Of a DNA stretch of 64,000 nt, positions 34,083 to 43,104 are shown piece after piece. Below the pieces are notes generated by a model, which was not told where the DNA came from, searched no databases, and saw only the letters and a program-made list of their open reading frames with translations. The stretch's first letter is position 1. Every line of letters starts with the position of its first letter. This stretch comes from Nitrospirota bacterium (GTDB taxonomy: Bacteria; Nitrospirota; Thermodesulfovibrionia; UBA6902): assembly GCA_016214845.1 (NCBI GenBank), contig JACRMS010000027.1, forward strand, positions 1-64,000. Reading direction: 5' to 3'. Both the position numbers and the translations under genes were made by a program.

Positions 34083-34655
34083 TCAATAGTTCAAATGACA
34101 AGCCAGGCAGATCGCATTTTTCGAGTTATCTACACGCGCTAATTTCGGCAGCTTCGATTTCCCGTGCGGGTCGTGGCATGTTGCGCATTCAGCAACCGCG
34201 GTCTCAGGGGTTTCACCGAAGAGGGGAACTTTCCCCTTATCCCCTGAGACATAAAAAAACTTTCCTTCACGAACAATATTGTGATTTATTTTTTTCCGGT
34301 CAAAATTCAGAGGTGAGAATTTAATCGGATGGTTTGCCATTTTTACAATGTCGCTTTGAAGCCTGTGAGAGGGGAGTATGGTAACGGTGTCTTTATGACA
34401 GGATTCGCAGAGACGCGACTGATCGGGAATGACAAGCGCTGCCGGCTCAAGATCGGGATTGGAGGCCAGGTGGCAAATGCTGCATTTGCTGACGTGCCAG
34501 GTGTGAACATCAATGGACCCTGCATTTTTGCTTTGGGGCTGCGGTGTTGATACTCCCTCGACGCGGGTGCTTGACAGCCTGCTGACCTGAGCTGATGAAG
34601 TGGAGGAGAAAAACAACAATAACAGGAATAACAAGCCGGGACGGAATTTACTCAT
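34083..34655 (-). CDS. Periplasmic tetraheme cytochrome c
   Basis: A 190-residue secreted protein with a signal peptide (residues about 1-22, LLFLLLLFFSSTSSA) and four CXXCH heme motifs: CSICH, CESCH, CATCH and CLACH. The spacing and the C-terminal HGKSKLPKLAR segment fit doubled-CXXCH cytochromes of anaerobic electron-transfer chains. It has no membrane-anchor domain. It is convergent with the CorC-type gene. Its upstream region (34656-34836) is shared with the divergent zinc-ribbon gene and contains two palindromes. Its redox partner is not visible. Confidence 0.85.
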   Translation of the reverse strand: MSKFRPGLLFLLLLFFSSTSSAQVSRLSSTRVEGVSTPQPQSKNAGSIDVHTWHVSKCSICHLASNPDLEPAALVIPDQSRLCESCHKDTVTILPSHRLQSDIVKMANHPIKFSPLNFDRKKINHNIVREGKFFYVSGDKGKVPLFGETPETAVAECATCHDPHGKSKLPKLARVDNSKNAICLACHLNY

Positions 34656-34773
34656 TCAAAGTTCCTCCATTTGAACCTTAGACCAACCTTTGTAAAATCA
34701 TATCATATTTTTTTCCGCACAGGCTATACCACTGTGCTTTGAAGTGTGAATATAAAAATATGTATTGCATTTT

Positions 34774-34789
34774 TATGACCTGTGTCATA
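34774..34789. promoter_or_regulatory. TATGAC-N4-GTCATA palindrome
   Basis: A perfect 6-4-6 inverted repeat in the intergenic region between the cytochrome (minus) and the zinc-ribbon gene (plus). The layout (two 6-base half sites around 4 bases) fits a CRP/FNR-family dimer. A second palindrome lies 11 bases on. Confidence 0.4.
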
Positions 34790-34800
34790 TCTTTTAAATT

Positions 34801-34815
34801 TTTTATGTCATAAAA
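34801..34815. promoter_or_regulatory. TTTTATG-T-CATAAAA palindrome
   Basis: A perfect 7-1-7 inverted repeat ending 21 bases before the zinc-ribbon start. It shares the TATG/CATA core with 34774-34789. Together they may form two operator sites. Confidence 0.4.
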
Positions 34816-34836
34816 TTAAAACAAAAAGAGGTGCAA

Positions 34837-35076
34837 ATGTTAAAAGACGGCTGTCCCGGAAGCAACGACATAAAGCAACCGAAACCTGAAGACATAAAAT
34901 GTCGTCACTGCGGCAAGGAAATAGAAATATGGAGTGACGAGACCGAGGCCAGGTGCAAGCACTGCGGGAAGATGAACTTGCGCGCAATCGGCCCGACGTG
35001 TCTTGACTGGTGCGCGTTTGCAAAAGAGTGCGTAGGCGAGGCGAAGTATAAGAGACTGAAGGCAGGAATTAATTAA
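34837..35076 (+). CDS. Small zinc-ribbon protein
   Basis: A 79-residue protein. ATG 34837 is chosen because AAAGAGGTG sits just upstream. It holds a zinc-ribbon pair, CRHCGKE and CKHCGKM (CXXC-x14-CXXC), and then a second Cys group CLDWCAFAKEC. It has no TM segment. Related small cysteine-rich proteins occur in anaerobes, but I recognise no function. Position and palindromes suggest redox- or metal-dependent control alongside the cytochrome. Confidence 0.7.
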   Translation: MLKDGCPGSNDIKQPKPEDIKCRHCGKEIEIWSDETEARCKHCGKMNLRAIGPTCLDWCAFAKECVGEAKYKRLKAGIN

Positions 35077-35087
35077 CCGCTTTCCCT

Positions 35088-35870
35088 CTACGCGCCTTCT
35101 TCAGCGGATTTCTTCTTCCTGTTAAGAATTTTTGACGCCAATAACCCGGCTTCATACAATATCAGCATCGGCACTGCCATGAGAATCTGGTTGAATGCGT
35201 CCGGCGTAGGCGTTAATATGCCGGCGACGATAAATACGATCAGCACGGCATACTTCCTGTTCTTTGCAAGAAAATCCGTTGTCACAATTCCCATCCTTGT
35301 CAGGAACACTATAATAACGGGCATTTCAAAAACAGCCCCGAATGCCAGGATAAATTTCAGGCAGAAGTCTATATATTTTTCCGCTGATATCATCGGTTTG
35401 ATATTCTGCGTTTTGTAATTAAGCAGGAAGTCGATTGCAAAGGGCAGGATGATACCAAAACAAAACAGTGCGCCTATCAGAAAGAGAAACGTCGTTGTGA
35501 AGATAAACGGTATGGCGTATTTTTTTTCTTTCGGCAGCAGCCCGGGGGCGATGAATTTCCAGATCTCCCAGAAAATAACAGGCGAGCTGATTATGCACGC
35601 GCTTATGAAAGCGATCTTCATGTGCATCCAGAAGGCCTCCGCTGGTGCGAGGAATACAAGATTCAGGTCCGGATTTTGTGAAGGGATGTAGGAGATATAG
35701 GGGTCCTTCAATGAAAAAGCTATGGTGCTGCGCATCGGCGCGGTCAACATCCCGAAGATAAATTCGGAGTAGTAAAAACAAATCCCGAAGGCAATGCCTA
35801 CTGTTGCCAGCGTTATGACGATCCTGTTTCTTAATTCGACAAGGTGTTCTGTAAGCGGCGCTTTATCCAT
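35088..35870 (-). CDS. tatC: Sec-independent translocase subunit TatC
   Basis: A 260-residue polytopic protein with six hydrophobic segments. The signature is MDKAPLTEHLVELRNRI at the start, FYYSEFIFG, then PAEAFWMHMKIAFISA, IWKFIAPGLLPKEKK and the last two helices. ATG 35870 is chosen; it follows CAGGGAAAG and overlaps the tatA stop by 8 bases. It recognises twin-arginine signal peptides and, with TatA, exports folded cofactor-containing proteins. The molybdoenzyme in this window has no such signal. Confidence 0.94.
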   Translation of the reverse strand: MDKAPLTEHLVELRNRIVITLATVGIAFGICFYYSEFIFGMLTAPMRSTIAFSLKDPYISYIPSQNPDLNLVFLAPAEAFWMHMKIAFISACIISSPVIFWEIWKFIAPGLLPKEKKYAIPFIFTTTFLFLIGALFCFGIILPFAIDFLLNYKTQNIKPMISAEKYIDFCLKFILAFGAVFEMPVIIVFLTRMGIVTTDFLAKNRKYAVLIVFIVAGILTPTPDAFNQILMAVPMLILYEAGLLASKILNRKKKSAEEGA

Positions 35871-36219
35871 CTTTCCCTGGTTCTGTTTTTTCCTTTTTCT
35901 CCTCAACAGGTGCAGCGCCTGCGTTATCTACAGCCGGGTTTCCGGGTTTTTTATTTTCAACCACCTCGGTTATTTTGTTAATCTCAGGCTCAATCGATTT
36001 GTAGATGGAGTCTGCCAAATCGGTTTTTATGTCTTTTATTTCCTTTGCTACGTTCAATTCAGACTCATCTATGGAATTCTTCAGATTGTTTATAGCAGCT
36101 TTGAGCTCTCTTATCCCTTTGCCGAGCGTCCTGCCAAGCTCCGGCAGTCTCTTGGGGCCGAAGACCAGAAAGGCCACAATGAAGATCACGATCAGTTCCT
36201 GTGCTCCGAGGTCAAACAT
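35863..36219 (-). CDS. tatA: Sec-independent translocase subunit TatA/TatB
   Basis: A 118-residue protein with an N-terminal TM helix (LGAQELIVIFIVAFLVFGP), a hinge KRLPELGRTLGKGIRELKAA, then an amphipathic helix and a charged Glu/Lys-rich tail. The TM-FGPKRLPELG motif defines the family; whether it acts as TatA or TatB is not decided by sequence, and with no other copy in the window it may do both. It is the first gene of the tatA-tatC pair. Confidence 0.9.
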   Translation of the reverse strand: MFDLGAQELIVIFIVAFLVFGPKRLPELGRTLGKGIRELKAAINNLKNSIDESELNVAKEIKDIKTDLADSIYKSIEPEINKITEVVENKKPGNPAVDNAGAAPVEEKKEKTEPGKDG

Positions 36220-36424
36220 TAATTGAACAATATCAGAAAAACTCGCCGGGTGTCAATTTGCATATTTATAAAATTTTATTTGTGCGGCTTTAACCGCAAC
36301 GATTGTATAATCTGAGCAATAATCTTATAATTTGTGTTATTAATTTTGGCTGGAAGATTGCCAAAAATCTAACAGCCTGTAATAATGACGGGCAAAAAGA
36401 TTAACGATAAATAGAGGAGGATAT

Positions 36425-37303
36425 ATGTTTAAGGGTTCGATAGTTGCAATAGTGACGCCGTTTAAAAACGGAAAGGTTGATGAAAAAGCTCTGGGCGAGC
36501 TGATTGAATGGCACATTAAGGAAGGCACCAACGCCATTGTGCCGTGCGGGACAACAGGTGAGTCGGCCACACTCGATTATGAAGAACATTACAGGGTCAT
36601 TGAGATAACCGTAAAAGCCGTCAATAAGCGGATACCTGTCATTGCAGGGACAGGCGCAAACGCAACGGATGAAACCATCATGATCACGAAGAAGGCAAAA
36701 GACCTGGGCGCTGACGGCGCGCTACTTGTATCTCCGTATTACAATAAACCCACACAGGAAGGCCTGTACCTGCATTACAAAGCCGTTGCTGAGGCAGTCG
36801 ATATTCCCATGCTTCTTTATAATGTACCCGGACGCACAGCGGTGAACATGCTTCCGCAGACAGTCGCAAGGCTTGCCGGGGTGAAAAACATTGTTGGTAT
36901 TAAGGAAGCCACAGGCGATATGAGACAGGCGAGCGATATTATAAGGCTTTGCGGGGACAGGTTCGACGTAATTTCGGGCGACGACTTTACAACTTTCACA
37001 ATGCTGGCGCTTGGCGGAAAAGGGGTCATCTCTGTTTCAGCCAATGTCGCCCCGCGAGATGTCTCTGCGATGATAGCGGCCTGGGAGGCAGGCAATATTA
37101 ATGAAGCAAGAAGGCTGCACTTCAAGCTTGAGCCTTTAAACCAGGCGATGTTTATAGAAACCAATCCTATCCCGGCAAAGACAGCCCTGAGCATGATGGG
37201 CAAGATCCAGGAGGAGTTCAGGCTGCCACTCTGTCCGATGAGCAGTGACAATAAAGAAAAACTCAGGAATGTTCTTGTAAATTACGGTGTTGTATCCAAA
37301 TAG
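36425..37303 (+). CDS. dapA: 4-hydroxy-tetrahydrodipicolinate synthase
   Basis: A 292-residue TIM-barrel class I aldolase that condenses pyruvate with aspartate semialdehyde, first committed step of lysine/diaminopimelate synthesis. Motifs: AIVTPFKNGKVDEKAL, PCGTTGESATLDYEEHY, LLVSPYYNKPTQEGLY, the catalytic-Tyr segment LLYNVPGRTAVNM and Schiff-base Lys in IVGIKEATGDM. The ribosome site GAGGAGGATAT is good. It precedes the putative 6S RNA gene. Confidence 0.95.
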   Translation: MFKGSIVAIVTPFKNGKVDEKALGELIEWHIKEGTNAIVPCGTTGESATLDYEEHYRVIEITVKAVNKRIPVIAGTGANATDETIMITKKAKDLGADGALLVSPYYNKPTQEGLYLHYKAVAEAVDIPMLLYNVPGRTAVNMLPQTVARLAGVKNIVGIKEATGDMRQASDIIRLCGDRFDVISGDDFTTFTMLALGGKGVISVSANVAPRDVSAMIAAWEAGNINEARRLHFKLEPLNQAMFIETNPIPAKTALSMMGKIQEEFRLPLCPMSSDNKEKLRNVLVNYGVVSK

Positions 37304-37325
37304 GTTTTATTTGATGAAATATTTC

Positions 37326-37354
37326 TTGATAAATTGGTGACTTTTCTGTTATAA
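37326..37354 (+). promoter_or_regulatory. Sigma-70-like promoter for the putative 6S RNA
   Basis: TTGATA (37326-37331), 17 bases, then TTATAA (37349-37354). It lies about 8-12 bases before a purine-rich start region at about 37362, consistent with an RNA transcript with no ORF. Confidence 0.5.
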
Positions 37355-37361
37355 AAAGTAA

Positions 37362-37590
37362 AAAGGAGATGCACCTGCCTTGTTTGTGAAGAAGGAGAAA
37401 AACTTGTTCCGACATTTAGATATTTTTGGGAACCGGCGTAAAGCAAGTGTTGTGCGCCCGGATAGGGATTTGCCTGATCTTGCTTTCAAGGTACCCACCT
37501 GTGTAAACAGGGATTCAAGTTTTTTTCCTACACGGCAAGGTGGGTCTCTTTATTTCGCAGTTGCGGTGGAAAATTCAGCTAACAGCTTTT
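37362..37590 (+). ncRNA. ssrS: Putative 6S RNA
   Basis: A gene-free stretch between dapA and rarA that fits 6S RNA (RNA polymerase inhibitor). An 8-bp stem ACCCACCT (37493-37500) / AGGTGGGT (37538-37545) encloses GTGTA/TACAC (37501-37505 / 37529-37533) and a loop with GGGATTCAAG, and a TTGATA/TTATAA promoter precedes it. Position next to rarA-rny matches the usual 6S locus of deltaproteobacteria. The boundaries, especially the 3' end, are approximate. A 70-codon ORF overlapping it has no ribosome site and is not called. Confidence 0.5.
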
Positions 37591-37609
37591 GACAGTCAGG
37601 GTTTCTGGT

Positions 37610-37750
37610 ATGGATAATTATAAAGATATCGCTAAAATTTCAAGACCTCGTAAAAATTATTTTAGATTTCTTTTGCTTTTGAAGATACATCAGCGGAATG
37701 ATTTTAACGGGGCTGATAATAAGATAGATTTGAATTCTCCTGTAATTTAA
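37610..37750 (+). CDS. Possible short hypothetical protein
   Basis: A 46-residue ORF from ATG 37610, beginning MDNYKDIAKISRPRKNYFRF and ending NSPVI. It has no good ribosome site, no hydrophobic segment and no recognised family. It is listed only because it lies in an otherwise gene-free gap before rarA; it may be chance. Confidence 0.2.
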   Translation: MDNYKDIAKISRPRKNYFRFLLLLKIHQRNDFNGADNKIDLNSPVI

Positions 37751-37804
37751 TCCAGTCAAAGCCTTTCTGTCCGAAGTCCTGTCTTTTTCCCCTCACTGCA
37801 TTAC

Positions 37805-37831
37805 GGAGGTTGGGGAGGAACTCCCCATACA
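37805..37831 (+). promoter_or_regulatory. Shine-Dalgarno plus hairpin before rarA
   Basis: GGAGG at 37805-37809 is followed by a hairpin TGGGGAG-GAA-CTCCCCA (37811-37827), then 4 bases to ATG 37832. Folding would bring the first ribosome site to about 5 bases from the start; a second GGAGG (37814-37818) inside the stem has 13-base spacing. The hairpin could set translation. Confidence 0.5.
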
Positions 37832-39097
37832 ATGGAGCTTTTAAGAACGGCAAAAAAGGCCCCACTCGCATGGAGGATGCAGCCGCAAAGTCTCGACGAA
37901 TTCGTCGGCCAGGCGCATATACTCGGACAGGGGAAGCCCCTCAGGGAAGCCATCGAGAGGGACTCGATATCTTCACTGATCTTATATGGTCCGCCCGGGA
38001 CCGGCAAGACCGCGCTGGCACATATCATTGCCAAAAAGACCCACGCTCATTTCATATCCCTCAACGCTGTTACATCCGGGATCGCCGACATTAAGGAGGC
38101 ATTGAAAGAGGCGAGGGGCGTGGACAGGGCCATACTTTTTATAGACGAGATCCATAGGTTTAATAAAGTTCAGCAGGACGCTTTACTGCCCGATGTGGAA
38201 AACGGCATTGTGACACTTATAGGGGCGTCAACTCAGAACCCTTTTTTCTCAATAATCCCGGCGCTGTCATCAAGGTCCATGATCTTCCAGTTTTTCCCTT
38301 TGAAAGAGGCGGAAATAAAAGTCATGTTACAGCGCGCCCTGCAAGACCGGGAAAAGGGGATTGGCGAGCTGGAGATAAAACTGGAGCCGGATGCCGCGGA
38401 TTTCATAGCAACAATGTGTGAAGGCGATGCGAGAAGGGCCTTGAACATACTTGAGATGGGCGCCTTTATCATCAAAAGCACAAACCGCCCTTCTTTCGAT
38501 ATTAAGCTGGCAAAAGAGGTTTTGCAGAATAAGACGTTATACTACAGCGAAGATGAGCATTACGACACTATATCGGCTTTTATAAAAAGTATGAGGGGCA
38601 GTGACCCAGACGCGGTTTTATACTGGCTGGCAAAGATGATAGAGGCAGGGGAAGACCCGCTTTACATCGCCCGCAGGATCGTAATCTGCGCGTCGGAGGA
38701 TGTGGGCAATGCAGACCCCAGGGCGCTTGAAATAGCGGTCGCCGCTTTTCAGGCTGTCGAGTCGATCGGCATGCCTGAGGGACGCATCCCGTTGGCCCAG
38801 GCGGCGATCTATATCGCGCTGGCCCCAAAGAGCAATTCATCTTACAAAGGGATAGACAACGCCCTGACATATGTCAGGGAAGAAAGACTTTCGCCTGTGC
38901 CGTCATACCTGAAAAGCGCAAACTATAAAGGCGCGTCACGCCTCGGCGCAGGAACAGGATACAAATATCCGCATGATTATAAAGGTCATCATGTGGACCA
39001 ACAATATATGACCAACAATAAAAATTTCTTTTTCCCGTCAGACCAGGGATACGAGAAGATATTCAAGAAGAGACTAAGTAAAAGGAGGAGCAGATAA
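37832..39097 (+). CDS. rarA: Replication-associated recombination protein A (AAA ATPase)
   Basis: A 421-residue AAA+ ATPase of the RarA/MgsA/WRNIP1 family that acts on stalled replication forks with SSB. It has Walker [16 protein letters not shown] (about residues 52-66), Walker [21 protein letters not shown], and the downstream family segments [22 protein letters not shown] and [19 protein letters not shown]. The last base overlaps the first base of rny (39097), so translation is coupled. Confidence 0.95.
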   Translation: MELLRTAKKAPLAWRMQPQSLDEFVGQAHILGQGKPLREAIERDSISSLILYGPPGTGKTALAHIIAKKTHAHFISLNAVTSGIADIKEALKEARGVDRAILFIDEIHRFNKVQQDALLPDVENGIVTLIGASTQNPFFSIIPALSSRSMIFQFFPLKEAEIKVMLQRALQDREKGIGELEIKLEPDAADFIATMCEGDARRALNILEMGAFIIKSTNRPSFDIKLAKEVLQNKTLYYSEDEHYDTISAFIKSMRGSDPDAVLYWLAKMIEAGEDPLYIARRIVICASEDVGNADPRALEIAVAAFQAVESIGMPEGRIPLAQAAIYIALAPKSNSSYKGIDNALTYVREERLSPVPSYLKSANYKGASRLGAGTGYKYPHDYKGHHVDQQYMTNNKNFFFPSDQGYEKIFKKRLSKRRSR

Positions 39098-40650
39098 TGA
39101 TTAACATCGTGGTTATTGCCGCAGGTCTTATCGTAGGTTTTGTGCTGTCGTTCATATACTTCAAAATTAGCACAAGCAAGAAGTCAAAAGAGTTGGAAGA
39201 AAGGGCGCAGAGACTTTTGCATGAAGCTGAAAAAGAGGCCGCCAACCTGAAAAAAGAGGCACAGCTTGAGGCCGCTGATACGGGTCTCCGTTTAAAGGCA
39301 GAGGCTGAAAAAGAGCTGAAAGAAAGGCGCTCGGAACTTAACCTTTTCGAAAAGAGGGTCCGCCAGAGAGAAGAGATGTTCGACAGGAAATTAGAGCAGC
39401 TTGACAGGAAGGAAACCTTCTTCAGCAAGAAGGAAAGGGAGTTCAACAACAGGGAAAAGGGGCTGCTGGAGAAAGAGCAGAACGCTGAAGCCCTTTTGAA
39501 AAAACAGAACGAGGTGCTGGCCCAGGTTGCAACCCTTTCAGTTGAGGACGCAAAAAATGAGCTTATGCACAGGATCGAAGAAGAGTCGAGATATGAGGCG
39601 GCAAAGATAGCAAAACGCATTGAAGATGAAGCAATTGAGTGCGCCGACAGAAAGTCCAAGGAGATCATGAGCATCGCCATTCAGCGGTATGCGAACGAGT
39701 ACGTCGCCGACTACACTATCTCAACTGTCAGCCTTCCAAATGACGAGATGAAGGGAAGGATAATCGGCAGAGAGGGCAGGAACATCAGGACGCTTGAAGC
39801 CGCAACAGGAGTTGAATTCATAGTAGACGATACCCCCGAAACGGTTTTACTGTCCTGTTTTGACCCTGTAAGAAGAGAGATCGGAAGGATCTCACTTGAG
39901 CGTCTCATCGCCGACGGCAGGATACATCCCACAAGGATTGAAGAGATCGTAGAGAAAGTCAGGAAGGAGATTGACGCGTTAATAAAAGAAGAAGGCGAGA
40001 AGGCGATCTTTGACCTGGGCCTTCACGGCATTCATCCTGAACTTGTAAGGCTGATCGGAAGGTTGAGATACAGGACCTCATACGGTCAGAACGTTCTTCA
40101 GCATTCCAGAGAGGTTGCGTCCCTTGCAAGCATGATGGCCGGAGAGCTCAAGGTGGATTCAAAACTTGCAAAAAGGGCCGGGATACTCCATGACATAGGA
40201 AAGGCCGTGGACAGTGAAGTTGAAGGCACGCATCAGGGAATTGGCGCTGATCTGGCGAGAAAGTACGGAGAGAACGCCAAGGTTGTTAACGCCATTGCCG
40301 TTCATCACGGGGAAGGCGACCCTGCAACTGTAGAGGCCTCACTTGTTGCTGCTGCAGATGCCCTTTCCGCTGCGAGACCCGGGGCGAGAAAAGAAACTCT
40401 GACGGATTATATAAAACGTGTTGAGAAGCTTGAAGAGATAGCGACTTCAGTTGAAGGCGTAAACAGGTCCTATGCGATACAGGCAGGAAGGGAAGTGCGG
40501 ATCATCGTGAAACCTGAAGAGGTGAACGATGAACTGTGCGCTCAGATATCAAGGACCCTGGCCAAGAAGATTGAAGGCGAGCTTACTTATCCTGGACAGA
40601 TCAAGGTCACGGTGATCAGGGAATCAAGATTCGTGGAATACGCGAAATAA
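39097..40650 (+). CDS. rny: Ribonuclease Y
   Basis: A 517-residue membrane-anchored endoribonuclease of RNA decay. An N-terminal TM helix ([18 protein letters not shown]), a long charged coiled coil to about residue 200, a KH domain with [15 protein letters not shown], and an HD domain with [13 protein letters not shown] and [12 protein letters not shown]. The A in the ATG start is shared with the last base of rarA. It is followed by ymdB, the usual rny-ymdB order. Confidence 0.96.
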   Translation: MINIVVIAAGLIVGFVLSFIYFKISTSKKSKELEERAQRLLHEAEKEAANLKKEAQLEAADTGLRLKAEAEKELKERRSELNLFEKRVRQREEMFDRKLEQLDRKETFFSKKEREFNNREKGLLEKEQNAEALLKKQNEVLAQVATLSVEDAKNELMHRIEEESRYEAAKIAKRIEDEAIECADRKSKEIMSIAIQRYANEYVADYTISTVSLPNDEMKGRIIGREGRNIRTLEAATGVEFIVDDTPETVLLSCFDPVRREIGRISLERLIADGRIHPTRIEEIVEKVRKEIDALIKEEGEKAIFDLGLHGIHPELVRLIGRLRYRTSYGQNVLQHSREVASLASMMAGELKVDSKLAKRAGILHDIGKAVDSEVEGTHQGIGADLARKYGENAKVVNAIAVHHGEGDPATVEASLVAAADALSAARPGARKETLTDYIKRVEKLEEIATSVEGVNRSYAIQAGREVRIIVKPEEVNDELCAQISRTLAKKIEGELTYPGQIKVTVIRESRFVEYAK

Positions 40651-40662
40651 ATAAGAATAATG

Positions 40663-40735
40663 GGACAAAGGCACAACGGCCCGGATTTGTTTGCTCTTTG
40701 TGCCTTTGCATCTTTGTGCCTTTGCGCCTGCTAAT
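40663..40735. repeat. TTTGTGCCTTTG tandem repeat
   Basis: A GACAAAGGCACAACGG segment and then repeated CTTTGTGCCTTTGCATC units; an imperfect inverted and tandem repeat between rny and ymdB. Confidence 0.55.
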
Positions 40736-40739
40736 TATT

Positions 40740-41522
40740 ATGAAAATATTATTCATCGGAGACATTGTCGGAAAGCCGGGAAGGAACGCCGTCAAGGAGG
40801 GGCTTCCCGACCTTATCAATAAACTAAAGATAGACTTTGTTATTGCAAATGGGGAGAATGCAGCCGGCGGTTTCGGAATAACTCAGGAGACCGGGGAAGA
40901 GATACTCGCCCTAGGCGTTCACGTGCTTACTTCCGGGAACCATATATGGGACAAGAAAGACGCGCTCTCATATATTACAAAGGAAAACCGGCTGCTGAGG
41001 CCCGCCAATTATCCATCAGACGTTCCGGGATTCGGAAGCATAATCATGAACACCGCTGCCGGTGAGAAGATCGCAGTTTTAAATCTTTCCGGCAGGGTCT
41101 TTATGAACCAGCTTGATTGCCCTTTTCAGGTAGCGCGGAGAGAGCTGTCCGAGATTAAAAAACAGGCCAAAGTCATCATCGTTGATTTCCACGCGGAAGC
41201 AACATCGGAAAAATCCGCGATGGGCCATTTCCTTGACGGAGAGGTAAGCGCCGTTATCGGCACTCATACTCACGTTCAAACTGCGGATGAGAAGATCCTG
41301 CCAAAAGGCACAGCGTTCATCACGGACGTTGGAATGACGGGACCCGCGGACTCCGTCATCGGAGTGAAGAAGGAACAGATAATACAGAAGTTCCTCACGC
41401 AAATACCTGTCCGTTTTGAAACCGCAAAGGGCGAATCAGTGCTTTCCTGCGTTGCATTGGAGATCAATTCAAGGACAGGAATGGCGACATCCATCCAGAG
41501 ACTGCATCTGACCTTCGCTTAA
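40740..41522 (+). CDS. ymdB: YmdB-family metallophosphoesterase
   Basis: A 260-residue calcineurin-fold phosphodiesterase. ATG 40740 is chosen because the family starts with a strand leading to FIGDIVGKPGRNAVKEGL; the frame upstream is repeat DNA. Metal ligands are in NGENAAGG, TSGNHIWDKKD, VDFHAEATSEK and GTHTHVQTAD. YmdB of Bacillus hydrolyses 2',3'-cAMP and affects biofilm fate; the rny-ymdB link is conserved. The biological role in this organism is not known. Confidence 0.92.
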   Translation: MKILFIGDIVGKPGRNAVKEGLPDLINKLKIDFVIANGENAAGGFGITQETGEEILALGVHVLTSGNHIWDKKDALSYITKENRLLRPANYPSDVPGFGSIIMNTAAGEKIAVLNLSGRVFMNQLDCPFQVARRELSEIKKQAKVIIVDFHAEATSEKSAMGHFLDGEVSAVIGTHTHVQTADEKILPKGTAFITDVGMTGPADSVIGVKKEQIIQKFLTQIPVRFETAKGESVLSCVALEINSRTGMATSIQRLHLTFA

Positions 41523-41572
41523 TTCAGAAGAACCACAGAGGACACAGAGAATTTTAATTGAAGACATATTTT

Positions 41573-41605
41573 CTGGATGCCCGATTAAAAATTTCGGGCA
41601 TGACG
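41573..41605. repeat. CTGGATGCCCGAT...TCGGGCATGACG palindrome
   Basis: CTGGATGCCCGA TTAAAAATT TCGGGCATGACG; the compact single-hairpin form of the family at 3232-3360. It follows ACCACAGAGGACACAGAGAA (41531-41550), which recurs reversed at 58632-58650. Confidence 0.75.
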
Positions 41606-41631
41606 AATATTGAAACTAACCAAAAATGCAA

Positions 41632-41665
41632 ACAAGGAGTTCCGCTGTTGACTGGAACTCCTTGT
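41632..41665 (-). terminator. Rho-independent terminator of the HU gene
   Basis: ACAAGGAGTTCC (41632-41643) and GGAACTCCTTGT (41654-41665), a perfect 12-bp stem with a 10-base loop. On the minus strand it is followed by TTGCATTTTTGG. It lies 13 bases after the HU stop. Confidence 0.8.
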
Positions 41666-41677
41666 GCTTTGAAGTAA

Positions 41678-41950
41678 TTATTTTATTGCTTGTTTGAGAG
41701 CTTTTCCGGCAGAAAATCTTGGGACTTTTGCAGCAGGTATTTTTATTTCCGCTCCTGTTCTCGGATTGCGGCCTTTCCTGGCTTTTCTTTTTGAAACAGA
41801 GAAGGTCCCAAATCCGACGAGGGTCACTTTCCCGCCTTTCTTAAGCGTTTTTGTAACTCCGTCAATCAGGGAATCAAGCGCCTTTGCAGCGGCGGCCTTT
41901 GATATCCCGGCCCCGTTTGCAACCGAATCAATCAGTTCAGCTTTAGTCAT
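41678..41950 (-). CDS. HU-family DNA-binding protein
   Basis: A 90-residue nucleoid protein with the standard HU pattern: [39 protein letters not shown], the arm [20 protein letters not shown] and [10 protein letters not shown]. This is the HU type, compared with the IHF-like copies at 20605 and 55742. AGGAGGAATAC is a strong ribosome site. It has its own terminator and is monocistronic. Confidence 0.94.
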   Translation of the reverse strand: MTKAELIDSVANGAGISKAAAAKALDSLIDGVTKTLKKGGKVTLVGFGTFSVSKRKARKGRNPRTGAEIKIPAAKVPRFSAGKALKQAIK

Positions 41951-42169
41951 GTATTCCTCCTTTCATAAAAAAATTGATGTTCAAAAAAACATCAATGATG
42001 AAAGATACCAAAGGCATAAATGTTTGTCAATACATTTCGACTAATAAAAAAATTAATCTTTATGAATGAAAACATCGCCGTCTTCATTCATGAAATGTTT
42101 GCGGGACCCATTATTGCGGACTGTAAAATATTTATTTGCTTTGATGAAGTGAGAAGCGGGTCCGGGAAA

Positions 42170-42937
42170 CTATTTCAGGAGCTCGACATACTCCAAGGCT
42201 TCCCTGCTTCTTTTGATATCTTTGTCCTTCTCCGCCACTATCCTGAAATGCTCCAGCGCCCTGCCTCTTTCCCCTGACCTGAGAAATGATCTGGCAAGTT
42301 CCCAGTGGGCGTCCATATAATCAGGCATGATGCCTATCGCCTTTGAGAATTCATCAATAGCGGAACGGTCATCCCCGAGTTTCACATAGACAAGACCGAG
42401 GTTAAAGTTTGCCACCGGGAAGACCGGGTTTCTGATGAGCGCCTCCCTGAGGACTTTAGCGGCGCTGTCATAGTCGCCTTTTTTGTAATACGCGTACCCC
42501 ATGCTTGCATACGCCTTTTCAGGCGTGAGATATACGGGATTGGTCAATGCGGCCTTGAAGCTTTTGACTGCCTCATCCCAGTTGCCCATGTCCAGATATA
42601 CCAGCCCGAGATTGTTCATGGCATCGGAATAATTAGGATCCAGAGATATCGCTTGTTTGTAGTAGTCAACTGCTTCATCATATTTATTAAAGCGCGAGCT
42701 TATGTATCCGAGATAGTTATAAGTTTCCTTGTTTTTCGGGTCCAGCTTGAGCGCCTTCTGGAATTCTATAAACGCTTCATTAAGCTGGCCGTTGCTTAAA
42801 TAAACATATCCGAGCTTGTTGTGCCCCTCTGCCTCCTTCATGTCTTCAGGGTTCGTCATGGTAGCGCACGAGGCAAGAAACAGCGCGAAGAGTAAAGAGC
42901 AGAGAACAGAATTTATGGAGACGTATGATTTTGACAT
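42170..42937 (-). CDS. TPR lipoprotein, PilF/PilW-like pilus pilotin
   Basis: A 255-residue secreted lipoprotein. The lipobox LFLASC at about residues 19-24 follows a hydrophobic leader, and about six TPR units follow, such as GHNKLGYVYLSNGQLNEAF and AMNNLGLVYLDMGNWDEAV. PilF/PilW proteins of this layout assist outer-membrane secretin assembly in type IV pili. Pilins, prepilin peptidase and a PilS-like kinase occur elsewhere in the window, which fits. A generic TPR scaffold is the alternative. It is divergent from the gene at 43105. Confidence 0.8.
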   Translation of the reverse strand: MSKSYVSINSVLCSLLFALFLASCATMTNPEDMKEAEGHNKLGYVYLSNGQLNEAFIEFQKALKLDPKNKETYNYLGYISSRFNKYDEAVDYYKQAISLDPNYSDAMNNLGLVYLDMGNWDEAVKSFKAALTNPVYLTPEKAYASMGYAYYKKGDYDSAAKVLREALIRNPVFPVANFNLGLVYVKLGDDRSAIDEFSKAIGIMPDYMDAHWELARSFLRSGERGRALEHFRIVAEKDKDIKRSREALEYVELLK

Positions 42938-43038
42938 AAGTGTGCAATCCTCCCGGCAAAGTGTAACGACAGGCTAAACTTAACAGAAACATGTAAAGAA
43001 TTCAAGGAGAGAGTGTATTGTGCAAGACCATTTTTTGC

Positions 43039-43083
43039 TTGACAAATCATTGCCGTTATGATTCAATTGATTCAATTGAATCA
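43039..43083 (+). promoter_or_regulatory. Promoter with GATTCAATT operator repeats
   Basis: TTGACA (43039-43044), 17 bases, then TTCAAT (43062-43067). Over and after the -10 lie two direct copies of GATTCAATT (43060-43068, 43069-43077) and an inverted copy, forming the perfect palindrome TGATTCAATTGAATCA (43068-43083). It is 21 bases upstream of the ATG at 43105. This looks like a repressor-controlled promoter. Confidence 0.5.
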
Positions 43084-43104
43084 TCCCAATGGAGGACATA
43101 AGTA

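Noticed and set aside
37380-37592. A 70-codon ORF over the putative 6S RNA
   Set aside because: No ribosome site, no family, and the sequence fits an RNA structure better.
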